Shown here piece after piece: positions 1 to 7,010 of a stretch of DNA of 7,188 nucleotides. The DNA lies in assembly GCA_030638185.1 (NCBI GenBank), contig DAOWFD010000307.1, positions 1 to 7,188 on the forward strand, given 5' to 3'. Positions within the stretch are counted from its first letter, which is position 1. Each line of letters opens with the position of its first letter. The notes below the pieces were generated by a model. The model was not told the origin of the DNA, ran no database searches, and worked only from the letters and a program-made list of their open reading frames with translations. Position numbers and translations under genes: made by a program. This DNA is from Candidatus Aegiribacteria sp. (GTDB lineage Bacteria > Fermentibacterota > Fermentibacteria > Fermentibacterales > JCC-6).

Positions 1-1
1 C

Positions 2-37
2 CTGCTTGTATTAATCTGTTTTGCTGCAAACGCTCAG
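2..37 (+). other. Signal peptide C-terminal part of the TPR protein
   Basis: The codons read LLVLICFAANAQ, a hydrophobic core followed by a small-residue ANA|Q cleavage motif. The positively charged N-region and the start codon are outside the window. The Cys in LLVLIC lacks a good lipobox (Ile at -1), so signal peptidase I processing is more likely than lipoprotein processing. Confidence 0.7.
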
Positions 38-3000
38 TTTGAGAATGATACCCGCATAATACCTGAGCCTGCTGATACAACAGAAGATACAAGTATACTC
101 CTGGAAAGGGTGGCTGCTGAGCTGGCGGAACTGGAAGTCCAGATATTCAGGGAAGAGGAACGACTGGAACGAATCCAGGCTGAGCTGATCCAGCTTCGCA
201 GACATCACGCTATGTTTGCCAGCGCTGAAAGCGCTTTCCTTCTTGGTGAAGAGCTCTACACCTCAGGTTCGATTGTCTGGGCAAAAGACGCATTTGAATC
301 CGTGGTGGATAACTTTCCAAATTCCGATTACTACACTGATGCCCTGTTCAGGCTTGAGCTTATCTGCTTTGAACTCCAGGATTATGAAGGAGCGCTTGAG
401 TACTTCAGCAGCTTGAAAGAAGCCGATCCAGCCTTTAAATTCATCGATCTGGCTTACATAGCGGCAGGTCTGTCAACTTATAATCTGGGGGATTTTGCGG
501 AATCAAGACTGCTTTACAACAGAATACTTTCTTCAAGTGAGTATTTTACGTTGTCGGAATACCTGAAAGCTGTATCCTTTGTTGAAGAAGGCGATATCGA
601 TGCAGCCATGGTCGCTCTCCAGGGGATAATAGATGGTACAGGAGCCTCCTCGGGAGATGCTGATCTGGCGGACAGGGCCAGGATCGCACTGGCTCAGATA
701 CTGGTTGATAAAAGGGAAGATTATGAATCCGCCATTGAATACTACTCCCGAGTATCACCCTTCAGTTCCTACTACGATATCGCCATGCTTGGGAAAGTGT
801 GGACAATGATGCGTCTTGAAGAATATCAGGAAGCATACAACCTTGCGGAAATAGTAATGAAAGAGGTTCCGAATTCGGAGCTCATTTCGGAATTCGAACT
901 CGCCCAGGCAAATTGTGCTCTCGGTGCTGAAGATCTGGATATCGCCATCAGGATGTACGAAGACCTGCTTGCTGAATACAGTGAAACGACTGACTACTAC
1001 GACCTTTTCCTATCAGGATCGTCCCTTACTCAGGAGGAGTACGAACTTGAAAGGAAGCGCCTTGACAGGATAAGGCTGGGGCTGGTTGAACTCAAGGAGG
1101 AAGCCTATACCCAGGGTGATATGGAACTTGTCGAGATGATCACGATTGAGGAAGCATCACTGCGGTCGCTTTTCACTGAAATCAGCTATCTCGAAACGAT
1201 TCTTTCACTGCCGGTTGAAATGGATACCGAGGACATGGAGCATCAACTGAATATTCTGATCCAGCGGAGCAGAAGCAATACAGAGATCCTGACTCTTGCG
1301 GCAGGAGAAGTTCATGAACTGACAGATAACATGGGAACCGAGCAGGACCGCCAGGACCTTGCCGATGTTGAAAGGGAGATTGAAAGGATAAGGCTTTCAC
1401 TTCAGGATCTTGCAGCCAAGTTCGAGGGAGGTATGACATCCCAGCATGACTGGGTACATGAGACCCAGTACGGAATCGCAGTGGCTACTTTCATGGAGCG
1501 TGAACTGAAACGCGATTCCATTAATTATCTTAGTTCCTATTACAGAAACAGGATACAGGAAGCACTGCAAGAGGGGGATTCACTTGAAGCCGCTGCCCTT
1601 GACAGCCTGAGGTCACGGGAGATCAGTTCCCTTAACAGAAGAATAGATGAATATGCCATTGAATGTGCAGGGCATTTTGAGGAGTATCTTGCCAGTTACC
1701 CCGATTCAAGGTTCATAGCCGATATCCTTGTCAGGCTGGCGCAGCTTTACTACGACATAGACAATCTGCAGCACAGCGAACTGCAGGCAGCAACGGGCAT
1801 AAACGAATTCATACCGGAAGATTACTCCCGGTCGATAGAGCTCTATCAGCGGATTCTTACGGAATACGCCGGCAGTGAAGTGGAGGACATAGCCCTATAT
1901 TCCCTGGGATACTGCCTCGAATCCATGATGGATTTCGAGGGGTCGGTTGAGAATTACAAAATCCTGCTGCGGGATTATCCTGAAAGTGACCTTGCCGCTG
2001 AATGCAACATCCGTGTGGGAAATTTCTATTTCGATATACTCGAATACGATTCAGCCCTGGTTTACTTCCAGAGTATCCTGGATTATCCAGGCTGCAGTCC
2101 CAACCTCTACCAGCATGGTCTTTACAAGCTGGGTTGGACTCAGTATCTGACCATGGACTTCAGGAAGTCCATTTCCACCTTCGCTTATCTGCTCAGGGAT
2201 GATCAAGCTATAGACAGTCTGGGAATTCAGAGAAGGGGTGATATCAGAATTCTTAACGAAACCCGGGAGTACATGGCATACAATTTCCTCGAGATGCATG
2301 ATATGTCCCCGACTGCTGTACCTGTCGCTGTCAGCTTTCTGGAAGATTTCGATGATTCGGTCACCACAATCAGCGTTCTTAGTAAGATGGCGAAAATTTC
2401 TTCAGAAATGGCCAACTGGGAAACCGCTATAGAGGCGTACAACGCTCTGCTCGCTGAAACCCCGTTCTGTCATGAAGCCCCTGTTTACCAGCTGAGAATC
2501 ACACAGGCTTACGAAGAACTCGGAGAATTCGCCCTTGCTGCCCATTCGCGTGATCAACTCGTTTCCAATTACGGGGAAAACAGTGACTGGTACAAAAGTG
2601 TTGGTGATGAATCGGTTATAGCCCTGGCCGACTCAATCCGGGGAACCTCCTACGAGGAAGCGATACAGTACTATCTTGAGCAGACTGTTACAATGAAGGA
2701 AGATCCCGTTGCATTCGCACAGGCCAACAATGCACTCATCGAAAGAATTGAGAATTATCTCCAGCAATACCCGGCTTCAACCAGGGCTTACGAGTATCAG
2801 TTCCACCTCGGTGACGCATACTATCATACCGAGCAGTACGTAAAGGCTGGGGACATTTACTTCTATGTTGCAAAGGACAGCAGTTCCTTCCAGAGACAGG
2901 AAGATGCTCTCAATAATGCGTTCTCATCCTATCTGATCGCCTACGAACAAGTACCGGGAGTGGACAGCCTTTCGTTGAGGAGTAAACTTCGGGAAACGGT

Positions 3001-4522
3001 TCTTGTCTACACTGGTTCATACCCGGATGGTGAGAATGCTGCATTCTTCCTCTGGGCTGCAGCCCCTAAATTCTACAACGCTGGTGAGTACAGTACCGGC
3101 AGGGAAATGTTTGGATTAATCTACAATAACTATCCCCGTTCAGGTTACGAAGCGCGGTCGGCCAAGTTCATTGCTGATTCCTACCAGCAGGAGGAATTGT
3201 ACGCTGAAGCGGAGGAATGGTACGGACTGGCATCGCAGGCCGCAGCTATCAGCGGAGAGGACCTCGGGGCTGATATTGAACGCCTGGCTGCCTCCTCCGC
3301 CTATAACGACGCAGCTTCTCTGGCCCAAAGCGAGAACACCGAAGACCTGCTTGCCGCGGCGGCAAGATGGGAAGAGACAGCCCATGAGCATTCCGGGACG
3401 GATATAGCACCCGTTGCGCTTTACGATGCTGCTGAAACCTACGGTAAAGCCGGTTCAATTAACGATGCCGTAAGGCTTTTCCAGGAACTCGCCTTAACTT
3501 ATCCCTCTTATGAGAATGCTCCAAACGGTCTGCTGAGGGCTGCGTACCTTCTCAGAGAGGATGGGCTGAATGTAAGAGGGGCGCAGCTGTACCTTGAAGC
3601 TTACAACACCTTCCCCGGTGTGCCTGATATGAATTCCGCTCTGGCCAGCGCGGCGAAATGCTACGAAGACGGAGGCAGGCAGGACCTGGCGATCGGTGTT
3701 TATCAGCAGATAGCTTCCGAGGGAGCGGGATCGGCAGGAGTTGTAACGGAAGCCTACGCAAAGATAGGTGAATACAACTTCGATCTTGGGAATTACTCGA
3801 TCGCCCGGAGCAATTTTGAGAACAGTATCCTAGTATACGATCAATATCAGGATGGGCGAATACTGTACCCGGCCATGGCCGCTTTCCATATTGGCGAGAT
3901 ATCCTCCGTTGATTATTATGCGTTGACACCTGTCATTGCTCAGAACGTTGAATACAAGACTCAGCTTTTCAACGGAGCTGTCGCGAATTACAACAGAACG
4001 TTCTCATACCTTGATGATGATTACGTATTCAGGGCGGTACTGAAAATTGGCCAGTTACAGGAGGATTTCGCCAATGCCATCGGTTTCATGGACCTTCCAT
4101 CGGACGTTACTACTCCGGAGGGTGAGGAGGCTTTCTACAATATTCTGATGGAAGCTTACAATACTTATATTCAGAGGGCCATGTCCACATATGAAAACGG
4201 TTTGCAGCTTGCAGTATCGAACGGTATAAGAACCGATTATACAGATACCATTGCGGTTAACCTTGATCTGCTTCTTCCCGGATCAAGCATTGATGTCGGT
4301 TATTCTTCATCAACATCTGTCTATGAGGACACAACTGCAGTTGCGGATAGCACCGGTGCTGTTGATGACGGATTTACTCCGGACACAGATGATGATATCG
4401 ATGAATCCGGAACCTCAGACGAAACACAGCTTCCCGATTCCGATCCGATCCCTGCGGTTGAACTCGATACTGATGACGAGGATGAAGATAGTGGAGGGGG
4501 GTGCTTCCTGTGGCCCTTCTGA
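2..4522 (+). CDS. Giant exported TPR-repeat protein, 5'-truncated by the window edge
   Basis: This frame is open from base 2 without a stop, giving at least 1506 residues. The first visible residues, LLVLICFAANAQ, look like the hydrophobic core and cleavage site (ANA|Q) of a signal peptide, so the true start lies just upstream and the GTG at 110 is internal. A coiled coil follows (about 95-205, Leu/Glu/Arg heptads). TPR-like helical pairs come next at about 230-440, 660-990, 1820-2205, 2400-2600, 2790-2960 and 3170-3850, with typical cores such as YDSALVYFQSIL and TAIEAYNALL. A long charged helical insert separates two TPR blocks (about 1018-1440). The C-terminus is Asp/Glu/Ser/Thr-rich (4301-4492) and ends GGGCFLWPF. 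TPR arrays are protein-binding scaffolds. Placement directly upstream of an ExbB/ExbD motor suggests a periplasmic or outer-membrane-associated scaffold for that machine. The TPR fold and export are well supported; the exact role is inference, and orthology to any named TPR protein cannot be shown here. Confidence 0.9.
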   Translation: MLVLICFAANAQFENDTRIIPEPADTTEDTSILLERVAAELAELEVQIFREEERLERIQAELIQLRRHHAMFASAESAFLLGEELYTSGSIVWAKDAFESVVDNFPNSDYYTDALFRLELICFELQDYEGALEYFSSLKEADPAFKFIDLAYIAAGLSTYNLGDFAESRLLYNRILSSSEYFTLSEYLKAVSFVEEGDIDAAMVALQGIIDGTGASSGDADLADRARIALAQILVDKREDYESAIEYYSRVSPFSSYYDIAMLGKVWTMMRLEEYQEAYNLAEIVMKEVPNSELISEFELAQANCALGAEDLDIAIRMYEDLLAEYSETTDYYDLFLSGSSLTQEEYELERKRLDRIRLGLVELKEEAYTQGDMELVEMITIEEASLRSLFTEISYLETILSLPVEMDTEDMEHQLNILIQRSRSNTEILTLAAGEVHELTDNMGTEQDRQDLADVEREIERIRLSLQDLAAKFEGGMTSQHDWVHETQYGIAVATFMERELKRDSINYLSSYYRNRIQEALQEGDSLEAAALDSLRSREISSLNRRIDEYAIECAGHFEEYLASYPDSRFIADILVRLAQLYYDIDNLQHSELQAATGINEFIPEDYSRSIELYQRILTEYAGSEVEDIALYSLGYCLESMMDFEGSVENYKILLRDYPESDLAAECNIRVGNFYFDILEYDSALVYFQSILDYPGCSPNLYQHGLYKLGWTQYLTMDFRKSISTFAYLLRDDQAIDSLGIQRRGDIRILNETREYMAYNFLEMHDMSPTAVPVAVSFLEDFDDSVTTISVLSKMAKISSEMANWETAIEAYNALLAETPFCHEAPVYQLRITQAYEELGEFALAAHSRDQLVSNYGENSDWYKSVGDESVIALADSIRGTSYEEAIQYYLEQTVTMKEDPVAFAQANNALIERIENYLQQYPASTRAYEYQFHLGDAYYHTEQYVKAGDIYFYVAKDSSSFQRQEDALNNAFSSYLIAYEQVPGVDSLSLRSKLRETVLVYTGSYPDGENAAFFLWAAAPKFYNAGEYSTGREMFGLIYNNYPRSGYEARSAKFIADSYQQEELYAEAEEWYGLASQAAAISGEDLGADIERLAASSAYNDAASLAQSENTEDLLAAAARWEETAHEHSGTDIAPVALYDAAETYGKAGSINDAVRLFQELALTYPSYENAPNGLLRAAYLLREDGLNVRGAQLYLEAYNTFPGVPDMNSALASAAKCYEDGGRQDLAIGVYQQIASEGAGSAGVVTEAYAKIGEYNFDLGNYSIARSNFENSILVYDQYQDGRILYPAMAAFHIGEISSVDYYALTPVIAQNVEYKTQLFNGAVANYNRTFSYLDDDYVFRAVLKIGQLQEDFANAIGFMDLPSDVTTPEGEEAFYNILMEAYNTYIQRAMSTYENGLQLAVSNGIRTDYTDTIAVNLDLLLPGSSIDVGYSSSTSVYEDTTAVADSTGAVDDGFTPDTDDDIDESGTSDETQLPDSDPIPAVELDTDDEDEDSGGGCFLWPF
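1018..1440 (+). other. Charged helical or coiled-coil insert within the TPR protein
   Basis: Between two TPR-rich blocks the protein becomes a long Glu/Arg/Leu-rich helical stretch without TPR signatures. It contains segments such as EYELERKRLDRIRLGLVELK and VEREIERIRLSLQDLAAKFE with heptad-like Leu/Ile spacing. It probably forms an antiparallel coiled coil or stalk that splits the solenoid in two. This is read from composition and spacing; no coiled-coil predictor was run. Confidence 0.55.
4301..4519 (+). other. Acidic low-complexity tail with terminal GGGCFLWPF motif
   Basis: The last 73 residues of the TPR protein are dominated by Asp, Glu, Ser, Thr and Val with no predicted regular fold. 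They end in DEDEDS, then three glycines, one Cys and FLWPF. The flexible acidic linker probably presents the short Gly-Cys-aromatic terminus to a partner or a modifying enzyme. The terminal Phe recalls outer-membrane targeting signals, but this is not a beta-barrel, so that parallel is weak. Function unknown. Confidence 0.6.
4493..4500 (+). promoter_or_regulatory. Ribosome binding site for the small exported protein, inside the TPR gene
   Basis: GGAGGGGG lies inside the codons for the Gly-Gly-Gly of the upstream protein's tail. It is the only Shine-Dalgarno-like sequence near the second gene. It sits directly against the GTG at 4501 but 9 bases before the GTG at 4510, which favours 4510 as the start. 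The same bases therefore encode a tail motif and drive initiation of the next gene. Confidence 0.6.
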
Positions 4523-5007
4523 TTAATCTAACCAGATATCTCTGTGCTGCCGGAAGTATTATCCTTCTCTCAGCTCTTATTCTTGCTGCGGCTGTTACCG
4601 CAGTATACGCTCAGACGGACGTAGAGGATATTGAAGGAGCAAGCTGGGTAGGTGGAAGGCTCGTTCTTGAGGAGATAACAATCAGAGGAGAACTGAGGAC
4701 TCCTCAGGCACTTTTCATGATGCTGAAGGCCGCCCCGGATCTCAGCAACGTACTTCTTGAAAGAAGCTTTCTTGAGGATGTGATCAGGCCTGTATATCCA
4801 GGTGCATTTGCCGATGAACCGAATCTGGGGGCGGGACGTGAGATGATTACCCTGCCCTGGTGGGCAAGATACGGCTCGGTCGCAGTACTTGGTGGTCTGT
4901 CAGGATATCGATATTATCAGGGTGACGATGAACAGGGGCTGGTTTTTGGAGTCATTGCCGGCCTTGACCTAATTGGAAATCTTATACTTGATCTGGTCGG
5001 AAATTGA
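4510..5007 (+). CDS. Small exported protein of unrecognised family
   Basis: About 165 residues from GTG 4510 (168 from GTG 4501). An in-frame TAG at 4489-4491 limits the start to this short interval, and the GGAGGGGG site favours 4510. Residues about 10-34 form a long hydrophobic signal peptide ending VYA|QTD. The mature part begins acidic, then has a compact block of about 50 residues, LVLEEITIRGELRTPQALF followed by ERSFLEDVIRPV. Alternating hydrophobic residues there suggest beta strands with a helix. The C-terminal third is glycine-rich and hydrophobic (GSVAVLGGLSGYRYY, GLVFGVIAGLDLIGN) and may be membrane-associated. I do not recognise the family. Its overlap with the TPR gene and position 31 bases before the ExbB-like gene suggest it is a periplasmic or envelope component of the same machine. 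The CDS is likely real because of the signal peptide, RBS, coupling and codon use like its neighbours. Confidence 0.8.
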   Translation: MALLINLTRYLCAAGSIILLSALILAAAVTAVYAQTDVEDIEGASWVGGRLVLEEITIRGELRTPQALFMMLKAAPDLSNVLLERSFLEDVIRPVYPGAFADEPNLGAGREMITLPWWARYGSVAVLGGLSGYRYYQGDDEQGLVFGVIAGLDLIGNLILDLVGN

Positions 5008-5025
5008 AGCCAGACTGTTATTCGA

Positions 5026-5031
5026 GAGGAG
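5026..5031 (+). promoter_or_regulatory. Ribosome binding site of the ExbB-like gene
   Basis: GAGGAG lies 7 bases upstream of ATG 5039 and fixes that start. The alternative TTG at 4973 would add 22 residues before the signal peptide and overlap the previous gene. The 31-base gap holds nothing else recognisable. Confidence 0.8.
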
Positions 5032-5038
5032 ATCGTGC

Positions 5039-5911
5039 ATGAAACGGATAACACTCCCACTCATAATTGGTATTTCAATCATTCTGCCGGGAGGTTCACT
5101 ATTCGCTCAGCCGGCCGATACTGATGTAACTGCTGACAGCACAGCAACTGATTCCATTACGGTTGATTCAACTTCCGTTCAGGAGGATTCGAGTGCAACC
5201 GGAGAAGTGGAAGAACCGGTTGAACCGGACATTGTAGAAGCTACCGATGAAATAGCTGCGGAAATTGAAAAGGGAGGGATATTTTCCGACATGGCCGATT
5301 TCTTCCGTAATGGCGGACCGGCAATGTGGGCCATTCTCGTATTCCTAGCAGCCGGTATAGCGATAATAGTCGAGAGGTTCATATTTCTCTTCTCTGTCGC
5401 AGATTTGAAACCGGAAAAATTCATGGGCAGGATATCCGAATTCATAAGAAAGGGCAGTATCGAAGGCGCAATCGCCTCGTGCGCGGATAAGAGTGCTCCA
5501 CTTGCCCGCATAATTGAAGCCGGTCTCAGAAATTACAGAAATACTGAACGTGACATACAGAATGCTATTGATGAGATGGCACTTGCGGAACTGCCCCGGC
5601 TCAATGCCCGGACGGGATATCTCGCTATGCTCGCAAACGTTTCAACCATGGTTGGTCTTCTTGGTACCATTTTCGGGCTGATAGTCGCCTTCGAATCGGT
5701 TGCGGCAGCTGATCCTGCAGAAAAAAGCATAATGCTTGCAAACGGTATCTCAATGGCAATGAGTACAACAGCATTCGGACTGATGTCGGCCATACCTCTT
5801 CTGATAGCTCACTCCTTCTTTACCGCCAAGACCGATAACCTGATTGATGACATAGATAGATATTCTGTCATGGTCATCAATATGCTTGCTCAGGCCAGAA
5901 AGGAAGGCTGA
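5039..5911 (+). CDS. MotA/TolQ/ExbB-family proton channel subunit
   Basis: 290 residues. Residues 1-23 are a signal peptide (MKR, hydrophobic core, SLFA|Q). Residues 25-80 are a Ser/Thr/Asp/Glu-rich linker that would lie in the periplasm. The MotA/TolQ/ExbB domain follows, with TM1 about 95-118 (PAMWAILVFL), a cytoplasmic domain about 120-190, TM2 about 193-219 with the family signature VGLLGTIFGLI, and TM3 about 238-262 (STTAFGLMSAIPLL). Family members form a pentamer around ExbD/TolR helices and use the proton motive force to drive work at the envelope. The pore threonines matching E. coli ExbB T148 and T181 are present (T210, T244). The position of E. coli E176 is Met239. The stop codon overlaps the next start by one base (TGATG), which indicates coupled translation with the ExbD-like partner. 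Family assignment is firm. Which pathway (TonB, Tol or Agl-like) is not shown by this protein alone. Confidence 0.95.
   Translation: MKRITLPLIIGISIILPGGSLFAQPADTDVTADSTATDSITVDSTSVQEDSSATGEVEEPVEPDIVEATDEIAAEIEKGGIFSDMADFFRNGGPAMWAILVFLAAGIAIIVERFIFLFSVADLKPEKFMGRISEFIRKGSIEGAIASCADKSAPLARIIEAGLRNYRNTERDIQNAIDEMALAELPRLNARTGYLAMLANVSTMVGLLGTIFGLIVAFESVAAADPAEKSIMLANGISMAMSTTAFGLMSAIPLLIAHSFFTAKTDNLIDDIDRYSVMVINMLAQARKEG
5900..5904 (+). promoter_or_regulatory. Ribosome binding site of the first ExbD-like gene
   Basis: AAGGA lies 6 bases before ATG 5911, within the last codons of the ExbB-like gene. With the one-base overlap of stop and start it supports coupled translation. Confidence 0.6.
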
Positions 5912-6471
5912 TGGCACAAGCAGCGACCGGTAGAAGTCACAGAATCAGGCATGAACCGGAGCTTGATCTCCTCCCTGTCATGAACCTGTTCTGCGTAATA
6001 ATACCATTCCTGCTTCTGAGCGCATCATTTCTGGAGATAACGATTATCGAGATGTCTCCAACTGAAGGTATCAGTACGGGAGCCGGAACGACAAGTCTGG
6101 CTCAGTCGGAGGAACAGCAGCTTCAGCCCAAGATAATCTTGACCAATGAAGAATTGTTCCTGGGCACTGTATTCGGAACCAGGTCCATCAGCAGAGTGTT
6201 TCTGGAAGACAGGAACGGGGAAATGGTGAACAGTTATGATTACGAGGCTCTCTCTGAAGCTCTTGGAGTTTTCAGGGAAGAACTTGACGCAGCTTTCCCA
6301 TCCATTCCAGTGCATAAAATAACAATTCTTACGGTTGATGATGTCCGTTACGATAACATTGTGATGACAATCGATGTATGTGCCTATCATGATTTCAACC
6401 AACCCGGTCTTCAGGTGGCTGCCTATAACGTGCTTCAGAGACAGATCGCTGCCGGAGCAGGAGGTGAGTAA
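5911..6471 (+). CDS. ExbD/TolR-like protein with Asn in place of the pore Asp
   Basis: 186 residues. A short basic cytoplasmic N-terminus (about 1-16) leads to one membrane helix, about 21-44: LLPVMNLFCVIIPFLLLSAS. This aligns by its Pro with the ExbD/TolR consensus T-P-L-[IV]-D, placing Asn25 (AAC, 5983-5985) where the proton-carrying Asp normally sits. A periplasmic domain follows after a linker (about 50-72). It carries the usual ExbD C-terminal pattern: a strand (HKITILTVDDV), the YDNIVMTIDVC helix, then a final helix, so the fold is intact. Asp19 lies two helical turns earlier but at the position of the consensus Asn. In Myxococcus AglRQS and in E. coli ExbD this Asp is essential. The protein is therefore probably a partner to the second ExbD rather than an independent proton carrier. 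It could be a structural subunit; a degenerate pseudogene is unlikely because the frame and domain are complete. Confidence 0.9.
   Translation: MAQAATGRSHRIRHEPELDLLPVMNLFCVIIPFLLLSASFLEITIIEMSPTEGISTGAGTTSLAQSEEQQLQPKIILTNEELFLGTVFGTRSISRVFLEDRNGEMVNSYDYEALSEALGVFREELDAAFPSIPVHKITILTVDDVRYDNIVMTIDVCAYHDFNQPGLQVAAYNVLQRQIAAGAGGE
6459..6467 (+). promoter_or_regulatory. Very strong ribosome binding site of the second ExbD-like gene
   Basis: AGGAGGTGA is a full-length match to the 16S anti-Shine-Dalgarno and ends 6 bases before ATG 6474. It is the best RBS in the window. It lies within the final Gly-Gly-Glu codons of the previous gene, so the Asp-bearing ExbD may be translated most efficiently. 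Confidence 0.8.
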
Positions 6472-6473
6472 CC

Positions 6474-7010
6474 ATGGGCGCACCGACTAAACGTCATCTC
6501 CCTCTCTTGCTGGGGCACAATAAAAGCAAAGCAGTTCTCAGAGGCAAGAATAAGAAAGTAACTCTAAATCTTACATCCATGATCGACATGTTCACAATTC
6601 TGGTGGTCTTCCTGCTTAAGAGTTACAGCGCTGAGGGACAAATCGTTTCACTCAGTGACGCACTTACTCTGCCCGAGTCCTGGTCGGATCAGAAGATTGA
6701 ATTGAACCTCGAGATAATAGTGACGAATGATGCAATAATCGTAGACGGAGAACCTATTGTATTCGTAGATGAGTCAATTTTAAGTGAAGCCAATCCCATT
6801 CCTATCCTTGTGGAAAGACTTTCTGACCATTTGGAATATACCAGGCAGATGCGTGGTATCATAGATGAGTCGGAAATGAAGGTTAACATTCAGGGAGACG
6901 TCGCAACCCGGGCTATTCTCCTTCAGAGAGTCATGAGCAGCTGCGCCCAGGCAGGATACGCCACCCAGAATCTGACCGTGATCAAGGTGGAAGGTGGCGA
7001 TGAACAATGA
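6474..7010 (+). CDS. ExbD/TolR-like protein with the pore Asp retained
   Basis: 178 residues. A basic cytoplasmic N-terminus of about 30 residues (rich in Lys, Arg and His) is longer than in the preceding paralogue. The single membrane helix is about 34-52: LTSMIDMFTILVVFLLKSYS, with the conserved Asp at residue 38 (GAC, 6585-6587); the consensus Pro is Ser here. The periplasmic part begins SAEGQIVSL and contains TLPES, a strand pair (IIVTNDAIIVDGEPIV) and the C-terminal ExbD unit (VNIQGDVATRAILLQRVMSSCAQAGY). It would sit as a dimer, or as a heterodimer with the upstream paralogue, inside the ExbB-like pentamer. The wording of its helix and the KSYSAEG that follows resembles ExbD proteins encoded beside AgmX/PglI-type TonB-like proteins, from recollection only. 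It is followed by an ATGA overlap with the next gene. Family is firm; pathway is inferred. Confidence 0.95.
   Translation: MGAPTKRHLPLLLGHNKSKAVLRGKNKKVTLNLTSMIDMFTILVVFLLKSYSAEGQIVSLSDALTLPESWSDQKIELNLEIIVTNDAIIVDGEPIVFVDESILSEANPIPILVERLSDHLEYTRQMRGIIDESEMKVNIQGDVATRAILLQRVMSSCAQAGYATQNLTVIKVEGGDEQ

Noticed and set aside
110..112. GTG as the start of the TPR gene
   Set aside because: The same frame is open back to the window edge and encodes a signal-peptide core and cleavage site, so the start is upstream. There is also no export signal downstream of 110.
868..899. Two nearby GAATTC-centred near-palindromes that could be an operator
   Set aside because: They lie deep inside the TPR coding region, the symmetry is explained by Glu/Phe/Asn/Ser codons, and no promoter elements are near.
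3552..3929. 125-codon minus-strand frame inside the TPR gene
   Set aside because: The translation is Arg/Ser/Pro/His-rich low-information sequence with no domain, fully inside a well-supported CDS.
4251..4526. 91-codon plus-strand frame over the end of the TPR gene
   Set aside because: It is out of frame with the acidic tail, which is the natural reading, and has no RBS or domain.
4973..5038. TTG at 4973 as the start of the ExbB-like gene
   Set aside because: It would put 22 extra residues before a good signal peptide and overlap the previous gene. ATG 5039 has GAGGAG at ideal spacing.
5008..5038. Possible promoter or terminator in the only intergenic gap
   Set aside because: The 31 bases show no stem-loop with a T run and no -35/-10 pair, only the RBS.
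5179..5793. Two minus-strand open frames (5179-5511 and 5533-5793) opposite the ExbB-like gene
   Set aside because: Both are Ser/Ala/Ile-rich mirror translations of conserved ExbB codons, with no independent gene signals.
6025..6483. 152-codon minus-strand frame opposite the first ExbD-like gene
   Set aside because: It lies antisense to a clear ExbD gene, has no recognisable domain and no convincing RBS; it is a shadow of the plus-strand codon pattern.
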